From Schizochytrium sp. CCTCC M209059 (taxonomy: Eukaryota; Sar; Bigyra; Thraustochytrida; Thraustochytriidae): a DNA stretch of 64,000 nucleotides. The DNA lies in contig KN805413.1 in NCBI GenBank assembly GCA_000818945.1, forward strand, positions 231,597 through 295,596, read 5' to 3'. Shown one piece after another: positions 1 to 10,800 of the stretch. Both the position numbers and the translations under genes were made by a program. Each line of letters opens with the position of its first letter. The first letter of the stretch is position 1. The notes under the pieces were generated by a model. It ran no database searches and was not told the DNA's origin. It saw only the letters and a list, made by a program, of their open reading frames with translations.

Positions 1-3000
1 AAATCTTCGGATGTGCCCAGCCCACGGTGCCAGGCATTCGTGGTGTGCTGAATGTGCTGGGAGCAGGCCGCTTCAACTCGAGCCAGGGCAACCTGCAGCT
101 TGGCAACCCCAAGCTTCGCTCTGTCTTGTGGATCTCTCTCCGCGAGGAGCCTGCCGTCTACATTAACGGACGGAGCACAGTGCTTCGCGATACGCGGCGA
201 CCCTTCTCCAACATGGATCAGTTTCAAGGGATCGATACGAAACGCCTTGAGGACCTTGAGCGCAGGCTCAAGGAAGACGTTGTTGCCGAAACCCTGCGAT
301 ACGGTGGAAATGTTCTGCTCCACGAAGAAGACAGGCGCCGCGAGCTTGAGGCCAACTGGGAGGCCCTAGATCTCGACGATATTAAGACGCCAGACGAGGT
401 GTTTTTCACGTTTCGCATGCAAGGCTACCGCGTGCAGTACCGGCGTATTCCCACAACCCCGGAAAAGGCCCCATCGCCCAAATTCTTTGATGACCTTCTC
501 GACACGCTCATGCGCTCCTCGCCGGAGAACACCTTGGTTGTCTTCAATTGCGCTTCGGGCGGTGGACGTTCGACCATCGCCATGGTTGCAGCAGGCCTCA
601 TTCACATGTGGCGCGGGGTCATCCGAGTCCCAGCAAAGCGGACGCCGAAACTCTCTGCACCGAGCATGTCATCCGATTCGCGCGGGCAAAACGGCATGAG
701 CGTCGAAACCTCGACTGCGCCTGCCATCAAAGACGATCACACCGCCGCTTCTAGCCCCCCTAGCGAGAACCATCGCGAGTCCGAAGAGGTTGCCTGTCCA
801 CCCGCAATCAGCCCAAAGATTGGCAAAGGGGGCGACGAGGCCGTCGTGCGCGTTTTGAGCGGCGTCGCCTTGTCTTCCATGGAGACCGATCTTCAAATGC
901 CCGACGAGTCCGCTGCGAGCGAGCTGGACGAGCCCGCGCGCGACGATGACCTCACGCGTCAGCTCGAGGCAGGCTGGTACCAGCCCGTGCTCCATCTCAT
1001 TCGGCTCATCCACACCGGTCGCGAGGCGAAGCGTCATGTCGATTTCTTCTGCGAGGACGCCTCTCACCTCGTCGATCTTCGCGGCACCATCTTTGTCCAG
1101 CGCAGCAACGCCGGCCGCGAGCGGCATCAGCCTTCCGAACTCTTCAAGATGCAGCGTGCCGCCACGTCGCTTCACCGCTATGTTCTTCTCATTGCCTTTG
1201 ACGCCTACATGGCTGAACAGGTGAGCATGATGATGTCCGGCAACCCGCCAAGTCCGCGCTCAACGAGCCTTTCCGGCGCCTTAATCTCGGAGCCTTCGTC
1301 GGGCAGTTCGCATTTTCGCTTTGACGGAAATGGGATTGAGGGCATCTCCAGTGTCGGAGAGGGCCACTTATACGCTGAAGAACCTGCGGTGAGCAAACGG
1401 GCCTCGCGTGGTTCTTTCCCGTCCACATTCGCGCGTTGGATTGTCGCCAGGCCTGAAATTGGTCGTGTCCTCCGGGCGATCGAGGACGACCCGGAAAAGG
1501 CGCTCGAGGCTGTCGATACAAGCGCCGACCTCAAGTTGAGCGGAGGCCTTGCTGACGATGTGCGTGCTGCACTCGCGGCGCGGCGAGGCTCGATGCTCAA
1601 CACGGACACGCTCCTCAAGAACGATCACTTTTCAAGCGGCCTCGTAGACCGAACGCAGGAAGCTGGCCAGCTCGACGTGTCGATTCGCGGCGCACCGAAC
1701 TTTCGCAATGTCGACGGCACGCCCGTGTACGGTGTCTGTACGCCGACGGTGGACGCCGCGAGCGAAATCACGATGTACATTCAGAACGCCTCGAACGCCA
1801 AGCGCGTTTGCTGGACGAATTTGCGCGAGGAGCCTCTCGTGTACATCAACAAGCAGCCCTTTGTGCTTCGCTCCACGCGCGCACCTTTCCGAAACGTGCA
1901 CACTTTTGTCGCGATCGACGCCGAACGTCTGGAGGCAGCGGAGCTGCGTCTCAAGCAGGACATCCTCGCCGAAGCCGCGCAATATGGTGGGCGCATTCTC
2001 GTGCACTCTGAGCGGGACGATCGCTCTCTCAAGGTTTTGTGGGAGTCGATTTCTGACGACGACGACGTACTGACGCCGCGTGAAATGTACGCGAGTCTCA
2101 TGGAAGCCGGACTTCCCGTGGACTATGCGCGCGTACCCATGACGCCAGAGGAGACGGCCTCAGCGGCGGACATTGACGCCTTGTTGATGCGGCTCCGCAA
2201 CAACCTCGATGTGGGAACGCACTTTGTCTTTCATTGCCAAATGGGTCGTGGACGCTCAACCATGGCCATGGCTATTGCGCTCATGGAGCTCGAGCGCCGC
2301 CATCTGGAGGCCGAACAAAAGCTTGCACCCACGAGCGATGACCTCTATCGTTATCTCCTCAACTATGGACGCAGCAATGACGTGCACTCCGGCCTCGACG
2401 ACCATCAACAAAAAAGTTCTACGACGCCGCTCATGAAGACGCGCTCTCACGTACGTGGAGACTCGTCCATGCCCCGCTTCCTTACCGGAAACGATACCGA
2501 CGATGAAGAAGACGAAAACACGTCGACTCCGTCGATGAGTCTCAGTCTCCGTCGTGAGGGCGGCTCCAAGACTCCACCTCTCAGTGGTTTCCCGTCAACA
2601 AATGCGGACACAACGGAATCTGAAGCAGAGAGTGAAGAAGATATCTCTCTCGGCGCAGAGCAGGAGTTTGGCGTCATGCTCAGCCTCATTCGCGTACTGA
2701 GCAAGGGCAAAACAGCGAAAAAGTGGGCCGATCTCGTCATTGACCGCTGCGGCGCGGTGGAGAACATTCGCCTCAAGATCAGCGAGAGCGCCATTCGCGC
2801 GTCCAAGTCCCGCACAAACAAGCGTGCGGCCGAATTTGTCGAGCGGGGTCTCATTAATTTGCGTCGCTACTTTACGCTCGTACTCATCGCTGCTTACGAG
2901 ATTAGCGTCTCAGAAGGCGGTGACCGCAGCGTCTTGTTCTCCTCGTGGTACTTTGGTCGGCCCGAGCTCAAGACCATTTTTCACGAGATCAAGGGCGAGG

Positions 3001-4355
3001 AAGCCTTGCAGTTCGCTTCGGACAGCGTGCTCTCCGCACCGCCAACGGACGACACCGGCGCCGTGCCCCTTGCCGCCGCTGCCACCGCCAGTGGGGCGAA
3101 CGGGGCCAATGGTTCGACCACACCGACGGGCGAGAGCGCGCGAGACCCTTCTCGTGACGTCTTGCGCGTGGTGGCGCAACGCAATGGTAAGGTGTTGACA
3201 CGAGGAGCCATTGCAAAGAGCGACCACTTTCCGGGTTGCTCGCGTCTGAAGCAGTCGAAAGTGCAGATTTCAGGCGCCCCTAACTTTCGTCGGGTCGCAG
3301 AAAACATTGCCGTTTACGGTACGGGTATCCCCACGGTCGAAGGCCTTCGCGGTATCCTCAAGCACGTTACAGGTTCCTCGGATGCACACATTTGCTGGAT
3401 CAGTCTTCGAGAGGAGCCCATTATCTACATCAATGGGCGTCCCTTTGTGCTTCGCAAACTAGAGCATCCGTTTGGTAATCTCGAATTTACAGGCATTTCG
3501 CGGCAGCGAGTTGAGGACATGGAGGAGCGCCTCAAGGAGGACATCATTAGTGAAGTTTATGCAAATGATGGATCCTTTCTTGTGCACGACGAGGACGAGA
3601 CGGGTCTACAACCAGTGTGGACCGAAGTCGACATTAGTGAGGGTTCCACCGCCATCCAAACGCCGCGAGAGCTGTACAACATGATGGCCCGAGAGTTTAA
3701 GGTGGCGTACTTTCGTGTCCCCATCACGGATGAGCAGGCACCGAAAGTGACAGACTACGATGCGATCTCGACCATCGTCCGCAATACGTCCATTGACACA
3801 AAGCTGGTCTTTAACTGTCAAATGGGTCGTGGTAGAACTACGACTGGGCTCTGTGTTGCGACTGCACTTCGGCTTTGGACGCGTCGCGAGCTCATTGGGT
3901 TTTCTGAAAAGCTTCGGAATGAGTTTCGCGCAGGACATGTTAGTATCAAGGCGCGGGTATGCTGCGAGACGGACACCCTTGACGTCGAAGAACGCCGCTA
4001 CTTGGAAGGCAATTACGAGGCCGTGGGCACTCTTCAGCGCGTGCTCGAGCACGGTATCGTGGCCAAGCGTGAGTGCGATGCGGTCATTGACGTGTGCGAC
4101 GCAATGCAAAATCTTCGAGAGGCCATTTACACGCTCAAGGTGCAGTCCGAAAGCGGAGACAAGTCGCCCGTGCAGCGTGCTGCTGCGTACAATCGTGGCG
4201 TGCACTACTTGCGCAGGTACTACCAGCTCATCGAGTTCGTCAACTACCTTATCTCAGTGAGCCCCGAAGATCGCACTAGCGTGGAGACCTTTGCCAGTTG
4301 GCTGCAGTCTCGATCCGAGCTCCGATCGATCGTCAAACGTATTACTCTCCAGTGA
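1..4355 (+). CDS. PALD1: Paladin-like multi-repeat phosphatase (5' partial)
   Basis: This is a paladin-family protein built from three tandem phosphatase units. Each unit has the sequence order GAPNFR, PTV, LREEP-YIN, RLE-RLK-DI, VH-E, RVP-T-E and a CX5R loop. The loops are at about 549-572 (CASGGGR), 2230-2260 (CQMGRGR) and 3815-3840 (CQMGRGR), so all three keep the cysteine and arginine of the protein tyrosine phosphatase P-loop. Acidic disordered linkers separate the units. The gene is cut by the window edge: the frame stays open to base 3 and the residues there (PTV-GIRGVLN) match the start of units 2 and 3, so the GTG at 27 is not a real start. Paladins are cytosolic and linked to phosphoinositide or phosphotyrosine signalling, and vertebrate paladin has two units. 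Family assignment is strong, but substrate and activity are unknown. It is followed head-to-tail by a coiled-coil gene. Confidence 0.85.
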   Translation, partial: IFGCAQPTVPGIRGVLNVLGAGRFNSSQGNLQLGNPKLRSVLWISLREEPAVYINGRSTVLRDTRRPFSNMDQFQGIDTKRLEDLERRLKEDVVAETLRYGGNVLLHEEDRRRELEANWEALDLDDIKTPDEVFFTFRMQGYRVQYRRIPTTPEKAPSPKFFDDLLDTLMRSSPENTLVVFNCASGGGRSTIAMVAAGLIHMWRGVIRVPAKRTPKLSAPSMSSDSRGQNGMSVETSTAPAIKDDHTAASSPPSENHRESEEVACPPAISPKIGKGGDEAVVRVLSGVALSSMETDLQMPDESAASELDEPARDDDLTRQLEAGWYQPVLHLIRLIHTGREAKRHVDFFCEDASHLVDLRGTIFVQRSNAGRERHQPSELFKMQRAATSLHRYVLLIAFDAYMAEQVSMMMSGNPPSPRSTSLSGALISEPSSGSSHFRFDGNGIEGISSVGEGHLYAEEPAVSKRASRGSFPSTFARWIVARPEIGRVLRAIEDDPEKALEAVDTSADLKLSGGLADDVRAALAARRGSMLNTDTLLKNDHFSSGLVDRTQEAGQLDVSIRGAPNFRNVDGTPVYGVCTPTVDAASEITMYIQNASNAKRVCWTNLREEPLVYINKQPFVLRSTRAPFRNVHTFVAIDAERLEAAELRLKQDILAEAAQYGGRILVHSERDDRSLKVLWESISDDDDVLTPREMYASLMEAGLPVDYARVPMTPEETASAADIDALLMRLRNNLDVGTHFVFHCQMGRGRSTMAMAIALMELERRHLEAEQKLAPTSDDLYRYLLNYGRSNDVHSGLDDHQQKSSTTPLMKTRSHVRGDSSMPRFLTGNDTDDEEDENTSTPSMSLSLRREGGSKTPPLSGFPSTNADTTESEAESEEDISLGAEQEFGVMLSLIRVLSKGKTAKKWADLVIDRCGAVENIRLKISESAIRASKSRTNKRAAEFVERGLINLRRYFTLVLIAAYEISVSEGGDRSVLFSSWYFGRPELKTIFHEIKGEEALQFASDSVLSAPPTDDTGAVPLAAAATASGANGANGSTTPTGESARDPSRDVLRVVAQRNGKVLTRGAIAKSDHFPGCSRLKQSKVQISGAPNFRRVAENIAVYGTGIPTVEGLRGILKHVTGSSDAHICWISLREEPIIYINGRPFVLRKLEHPFGNLEFTGISRQRVEDMEERLKEDIISEVYANDGSFLVHDEDETGLQPVWTEVDISEGSTAIQTPRELYNMMAREFKVAYFRVPITDEQAPKVTDYDAISTIVRNTSIDTKLVFNCQMGRGRTTTGLCVATALRLWTRRELIGFSEKLRNEFRAGHVSIKARVCCETDTLDVEERRYLEGNYEAVGTLQRVLEHGIVAKRECDAVIDVCDAMQNLREAIYTLKVQSESGDKSPVQRAAAYNRGVHYLRRYYQLIEFVNYLISVSPEDRTSVETFASWLQSRSELRSIVKRITLQ

Positions 4356-4846
4356 GCATGCATGCGCAAAACAATTTTTTTCCCTCCATTTATTTGGGGT
4401 ATGTGAAATCTTTCACCCTGACGGCCGTCTTCCTTTTCTTTGGACTCGGTTGCGCTTGAGAAAAAAAGCTCTTGATAACGTCGGCGGCTCGACCTGATGC
4501 ATGCATGGTCCATCCAGAATACGTAGACTGACCGCCGGGACTGGTGCTCATTTGACTCGGCTCCGACTCGGAGAGAGTGGGGGACTCCGGTCAAGAGTCC
4601 CAGATTGGGCCCCATTCAGGTCAACGGATACCTCGCTTGCCCTCCATCATGTGATTATTCAATGACAAGACAGTTTTCGACTCTCAATGTTTTTGACTAG
4701 AGCAGCGAGGCCAGCATCCAAAGCGGAGGGCAAGCAAGGACACAGGCACGTTTGGCGCAGGGGCGCCCGCTAGCTTACGTCTGCGCATGCGCGCGCGGGG
4801 GAGGGGGGTTGCAGACCCGCTCGCCCGCGAACCTGGGGCGAGGACC
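4356..4846. other. Intergenic spacer, paladin 3' to coiled-coil gene 5'
   Basis: About 490 bp with no credible coding region. It should hold the 3' UTR of the paladin gene and the promoter and leader of the next gene. An in-frame ATG at 4787 lies in a GC-rich Arg/Gly/Pro-coding stretch and is probably leader. Confidence 0.5.
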
Positions 4847-7800
4847 ATGGCTTCCACGAGCGAATTGATCTTGCAGGACGCTGGACTCGACGCTCTTGCG
4901 TCGCAGACTTCGTCACCAGTGGCTACATCACCGGCCGCGCAGTCGCCTGCAGTCTCTCCACGGGATCAACTTGCACATCATCATAATCGCGACGAACATC
5001 ACCAGCAACATCATCACCAGCAGCACGGCAAGTCTGATCCGAGCTGGGTATGGTCATGTCTCTTTTCGAAAGACCTCTCCAAGAAAGCAAACCCGTGCTT
5101 CGTGCCTATCGCAGACGTCATCATCTTTGAGGAGGCCAGTGATCATGACTTACATGACGTGAGCAACGGAGCGGGAAAGCGAAAGGCGAAAAAGAAGAGG
5201 AACCAAAGCCGAAAATCGCTCCGATTACCCACTCGATGGGTTTACACCAACGACAAAGGCAAATTGAGCTATCGAACTGGCAAGGCTATATCCTGGAACC
5301 GGATTCGAGATGCCTTTCTCGCGCTTAACGAAGACGAAAATTCTATTTGCAGGGTGACCATGGTCAATGGGAGCTCACACACACTCGATCGGGCAACTTT
5401 CCAGGCTCTCTTGGCCGGCGCAAAGCGCGATGGCGGCTTAAGTGCCGTGCGTACCATGCAAGCCTGCGTATCTCTGTCAAAGGGACGCGAGCAGCTGTGC
5501 TGCCGTGCGTCTTACTCAAGACAGCACGGTTGTCGAGCCAAGGTTCTCGGAGGGGTTCCAGAGAATACACTCGACTTTGAGACGGCGCTTGCCGGAATGT
5601 GCTCAGAATTTGTCGCCGCACTCGAGGTCAGCGCGAGTACGCCCATTGAGGCTTTGAGTCTCGATTTTGCGGCCGATCGCGATGGCGTGCTTCGTGTTGT
5701 GCAGGTGTCAGAGGTAATACGGGTCCTCGACAAACGCGATGACCCTCGTGAGGAGGATACGCACCGCCCTAACAAACGAGCTCTGACAAAGCCCGCACGC
5801 CGACGCGGGCCCAGTGGACGCTCAGATACAGCAAAGCTACACACCAGCTCGTCACCGAGTTTGCCATCTCTCTCTTGCCGGCGCGACGCTCGGTCTTCAT
5901 CATCTTCAAACGCGAAATCTGCATCAGGACCAACAACATCCAGCCTTGCTCTGCGCTGCAGCGGGGACTTTTGTGGCCTGCGCGTGAACCAATCGAACGG
6001 TCTGGATGTTATTGAGATTGATACGTGGAAATCCAAGGAGAAAGTTCCCCATAATGCATCTCTCTGGAGCGCCGAGCTTGACCGTGTGCGAGCAGCGAGT
6101 GCCTCTCGAAAGCATCGAAGACCCGAAGACTCACGCATGCCCAGTTCTTCATCAATGCACAAAGTTGGCCAACGTGACATTCTTCTTGCACGGCACGCAA
6201 TGCATTTTATCACCGGAGCCGTTCGCATCACTGATGCTGCCCTGCGAGATGAGGAAGAGTTTGGTCGTGCTTGGCGACAGCTCGACGAGAAACTCCAATA
6301 TGACCTTGGAGTAAAGCATCCGGACCAATTTTATCAGGATGCTCAAGTGTGCGAATCTTGTGAGCAAGTTTACAAGAGACTTGAGACGATCCGGGCTCGC
6401 AACTACAACCGTGCTCCTGTCCAGCGGCCGCAATCGGAGAGAGAGGGCGCTGTCCGCTCTGACTCCACCGTCAAAGCCTCGTCGTCGCCCTCACTTTCGA
6501 GTTCCTCGAAACGACATGAAGTGACAAGTGCACCTGGACGGAGCGAAAGCGTCAGTGAGCGCAGCACCAGAAAAGAGAAAGGGCTCAAGCAGAAGTCATC
6601 TGCTCTGTCTCGCCGTTCGCGCAAGGAGGACGGCTCTGTGGCAGACCAGTCTAGTCACGGGTCTAAGGCGTTGACCGTGCCAAAAAAGGCAAAGTCTGAG
6701 CAACATGCAGACGGCACTGAATCGCAGAGCAAGCACAGCAAGCCAAGTCTTGCAGAAACTGCCTTTCTTATGCGCCACGCTGATCAGCTTCGATCCGAGC
6801 AACAAGCCAAGGTGCTTCAGCAAGAGCGGCAAGAGTCAATTCAGGAGATTGAACGCTTGCGTCGCGATCAGCAGAGCAATGTGGCCCAAATCAAGGCTCT
6901 GCGAGAAGCTCTAACAAAAGCCAGCCATGAAGCTGCTTCGCAGACGGCAGTAGCCGAGGAGCTCGGTGACTCGCTCCGAGCGACGCAAGAAACCTTGAAC
7001 ACCTCGCAACGCGGCTTTACACGCGTCATGCAGGAGAAGGATGAAGAAATCAAGCGACTTGCACTGGAAATGGAGCGTGTGCGTCATGCCGCTTTGGCCG
7101 CACAGTCGCAGGGCGAAACCTCAGAATCGTTGTCGGCTCAGCTGCTCGATGCGGCGCAAGCAGAGCATCGTCTTTCACAAAAGGTCGGCGAGCTTTCGCA
7201 GCAAGTCAAAGATCTTGAAGCGGAAAACGAAGCCTTGACAACTGCCAGCGCAAAGACGAAAAAGGAGATACTTCGCGAGGTGCAAGGACGCACCCAAGAC
7301 GAGGTAGCAAAGCTCACGGCCGAAGTGGAAAGACTCAGTACAGCAAATGACGAACAGACCGCAGAGTCAAGTGAGCTTCGTCATCTCCTCGAGACGCAGC
7401 GCGAAAAAGAAGCAGAGTTACGTCGCCAGGTCAATCAGCTCGGAGGCGAGAAACAGCGCTTGCAGGGTCATCTCGACAAGGCCAAACAAAGCCTAAAATC
7501 CATCACGAGCTTAGGGAACTCGGAAGATGCCGCAATGGCTGCTGTGCGCGCAACGGCGGAAGCAAAAGTGCAGCAAGTGAAGAACGAGCTCGACTTTGTG
7601 CGCAAGCAAGCCGAGACCGAGTCTGGCTTTGCAGAGGAGCTGCGAGGCCAGTTGACCGAACTGAAACGCCAGCAAGCCGAGGTCGTGTCGAAACTCAAGC
7701 AGGAGTCTTCCGAGCTCGCCACACGGCTCAAGGCAGAGCTGGCGGAACGTGAAAACCAATTTGCGCGCGAACTTCAAATTCCGCGGTCGCAAATAAGCCT

Positions 7801-10800
7801 TCTGGAAGACAAGGTCTCTACGCTACAGACGAGTTTGCAAAAGATGGGGAACGAAATGGCTGCGACGAATCGTAAACTTCAAGTCAGCGAAATGGACCTG
7901 CGTCGAGCTCGAGACGAGGCGCTACGAAGCGAAGAGCAAAAGCTTGCGCTCGAGCGCAACCTTGCGGAGCTCCAGGCAACGCTTGCAACCCAGTCCGCAC
8001 ATCAGGACGACAAAACGTATGAGGACGGTTCTGGTGGAGACATCGACTCCGGGTCTGGCTTTAACGCCGACTCCGAGGAAGGCGGCACGCACACCGCCAC
8101 GTCTGACCAATCTGCGCAGCTTGTTCGTGTACAGAACGAGGTCGAGTATCTACGCAAACAGGTGGGCGTGGAGGAATGTGCCAAGAGAGAGCTCTCAAAG
8201 GCTGTTGAGACAACGCGCGCGCAGCTGCGCAAGACGATTGAGGACTGGAAAGCCGATGTGGCCGCAATTCAGGCCCAGCATCGCCACATCTTGGAGCAAG
8301 CCGAGAGCGAGGCCGTTGCTCTGCGCGAGGCCAAACTCGATGCGACGAGCGAAATCAAGCGTCTACAAAGCCAGCTCTTAGAGGCGCGAGAGGGCTTTTC
8401 TCGCGCCAAAGAGCAGCTGCAGACCGATCAACGCGCTCTCGAGGCGAGCGCCTCGGCCGTCTCACAGCTAAAGGAGGATCTTGATGAAGCGCAGAGCCGA
8501 TTAGCTGCAGCGCAAGAGCGCGCCGAGCGAGCCGAAAGTCAACATAAGGAAGAAGTCCACAATCTTCGCGAAGAGCTTGAAGCTGTTCGTGAAAAACGTC
8601 AAGAGGTGGTTGCTGACCTCAAGAGCAAGCTTACAAACGCGCACCGCCAAGTCAGCGCCTCCCACGCCGCGATGCTGGAGCTTCGCGAGTCCTCGACGCA
8701 GGAAATGGAGGTTCTCTCGCGACAGGGCGCTATACGTCTCATTGTGGCGGCGTTCCAGGGCCGAGCGCGGCTCCAGGCTTGCTCTGCTTTTTACCGCATG
8801 CGTACAGCTACTGTCGCGGCATCGGAACGCCAGGCCGCCGCGGAATTCGCAAACTCGCTTCGCAAACAACACGAAGAGACCTTGCGCGCTGAGCTGGCAT
8901 CTCTTCGGTCGCAGATGACCCGGGACGCCCAAAAGGAACTGCGGCGAGAACTCGAAAAGTCCCAACGCGAACACGAGTCCGCGGTGCGCGCAATAGAGAA
9001 GTCTTGTGACGAAAAGCGGCAGCGCGAGCTCGATGAAGCCAGAACGTTTCATCACGAGGCCCTCGCGGTGCAACTTGCAGAACAGCAGGCGATTCGTGAG
9101 GCAGAAGAGAAGAGACAGCGGGAAGAGGCCCGGCGCGCGGTTGCTACGCTCGAAGCCACGCACAAGGCCGCCTTCCAGAGCATGGTGACTCGCGCTGCGC
9201 AAGAGCGAGATGAGGAGGTGCGTACGGCTCGCGAGGCACTACAAAAGCAACTTCGAGAGTCTCTCGAAGAGGCTCGGAAGCAGCACAATGCTCAGCTTGC
9301 GGAGGCTACCGAGAGGCACGACCAGGCACTTGCGGCGATGCGGGAGAAGCTGACACGAGACAAGGACCAGGCCGTGGCATCTATGATGAACTCAGCTGAA
9401 ACGGACTGCAAGTGCGCGCTCGAAGCGCTTGAGTGCGAAATGCAATCGCGTATTGACGCAATTCGACAAGAGCTTGAAGACGGGCATGCTGCGGCACTCA
9501 AAAACTCTCAAGAAGAGTCCGCACGAGAAGCAGATGCCAAGTTAGCGTTTGCCTTGCAGGAACGCGCCGAAAAGGCGGCTCAAGATCTAGCAGAGCTTCG
9601 CAAGGAACTCGAGAGCGTCGCTCACGAGGAGCATGCTCGACTGTCTCGCAAACACGAGGATCGTGTAGAGCAGCTGACCGCAGAGCACCGTGCGCATATT
9701 CGTACCTTAAAGGAGAAGCATGAAGCTGATTTGGCGGCGCAATTGGACGCAAGCATGTCGAAGCTCGAGGAGGCCGTTCGTCGCACCCGCGAGGAAGAGC
9801 GTGCCGAGCGGACCCAGGCTCTCACCCAGTCGACAGAGAAGTGGCAGCGCATTGTCCAAGAGTGCACTGAAGACGGCCTTCGCGAGCAGGAACGACTTGT
9901 CGCCGAGGCTGCCAAGGCGAAGGCTGCCGCCGTGGAGAAAGTCAAGCTCGAGGCGAGAGCAGATATTGCGGCCCGTGACACGGCCTCGACGAAATCAAGA
10001 GCAGCTTTTGAAGAGAAGCTCTTGCAAAAGTCGCAAGCACAACTGGATGAGCTGCGGGACAAATTGATGGCAGAGCATGCAAAGCAACTGCAAGCAGCCA
10101 CGGAGGCCGCGGGAAAGCGCGAAGAGGCCGCTTTGCTGCGGGCCCAGGCCGAAAAGGAGCGGGCGCTTCGGGTTCAGCGCAACAAGGCCACGGAGCAGCT
10201 CGAGCGTGTCAAGCAAGAAGCCGAGACAGCCAAGGAAAGCGCCTTGGCAACGTGCGCGCGCGAGGCTGCCTCCCAAATGGCCAGTGCTCTCAATCGAGAG
10301 CGGGAACAGGCTTCCGAAAAACTTAAATCTTTGCGAGAAAGCATGGAACGCGAGCGCAAGGAGTCTGAGGCGGCCATCCTTGAAGAGTGCGATCGTGTAA
10401 CCGATCGAAAGCTCGAAGAGGCGCAGCTGCAACTTCAGGAGGCTGTTCTGAAATGCCGCAAGCAATGCGAGGACCAATTTGGAAAAGAACTCGAGCAGAT
10501 GCGACGAGAACGCACGCAGCTCATGGATGATGCAGATCATGGGATGCAAGCAGCTCATGCGGAACGCGATCGGCTGCGCGCGAGTCTCGAAAAGGCAAAC
10601 GCCGCACTTGAGGAGGCGGAGGATCTCGCTTTCGACCTGCAAGGACGGGTGGAGCGACTCGAGCAAGCCGGGCGATTCTTTGCTCTCAAACAAAAGCTTG
10701 AACATGGGCGTACTGTGGCTGGCTTTTGCAGACTCAAACAGCGTCTTGAGGCCAGCACTGCAGAGCATATCGCCGAGGCAGAGAAACGCGTCAACAATCA

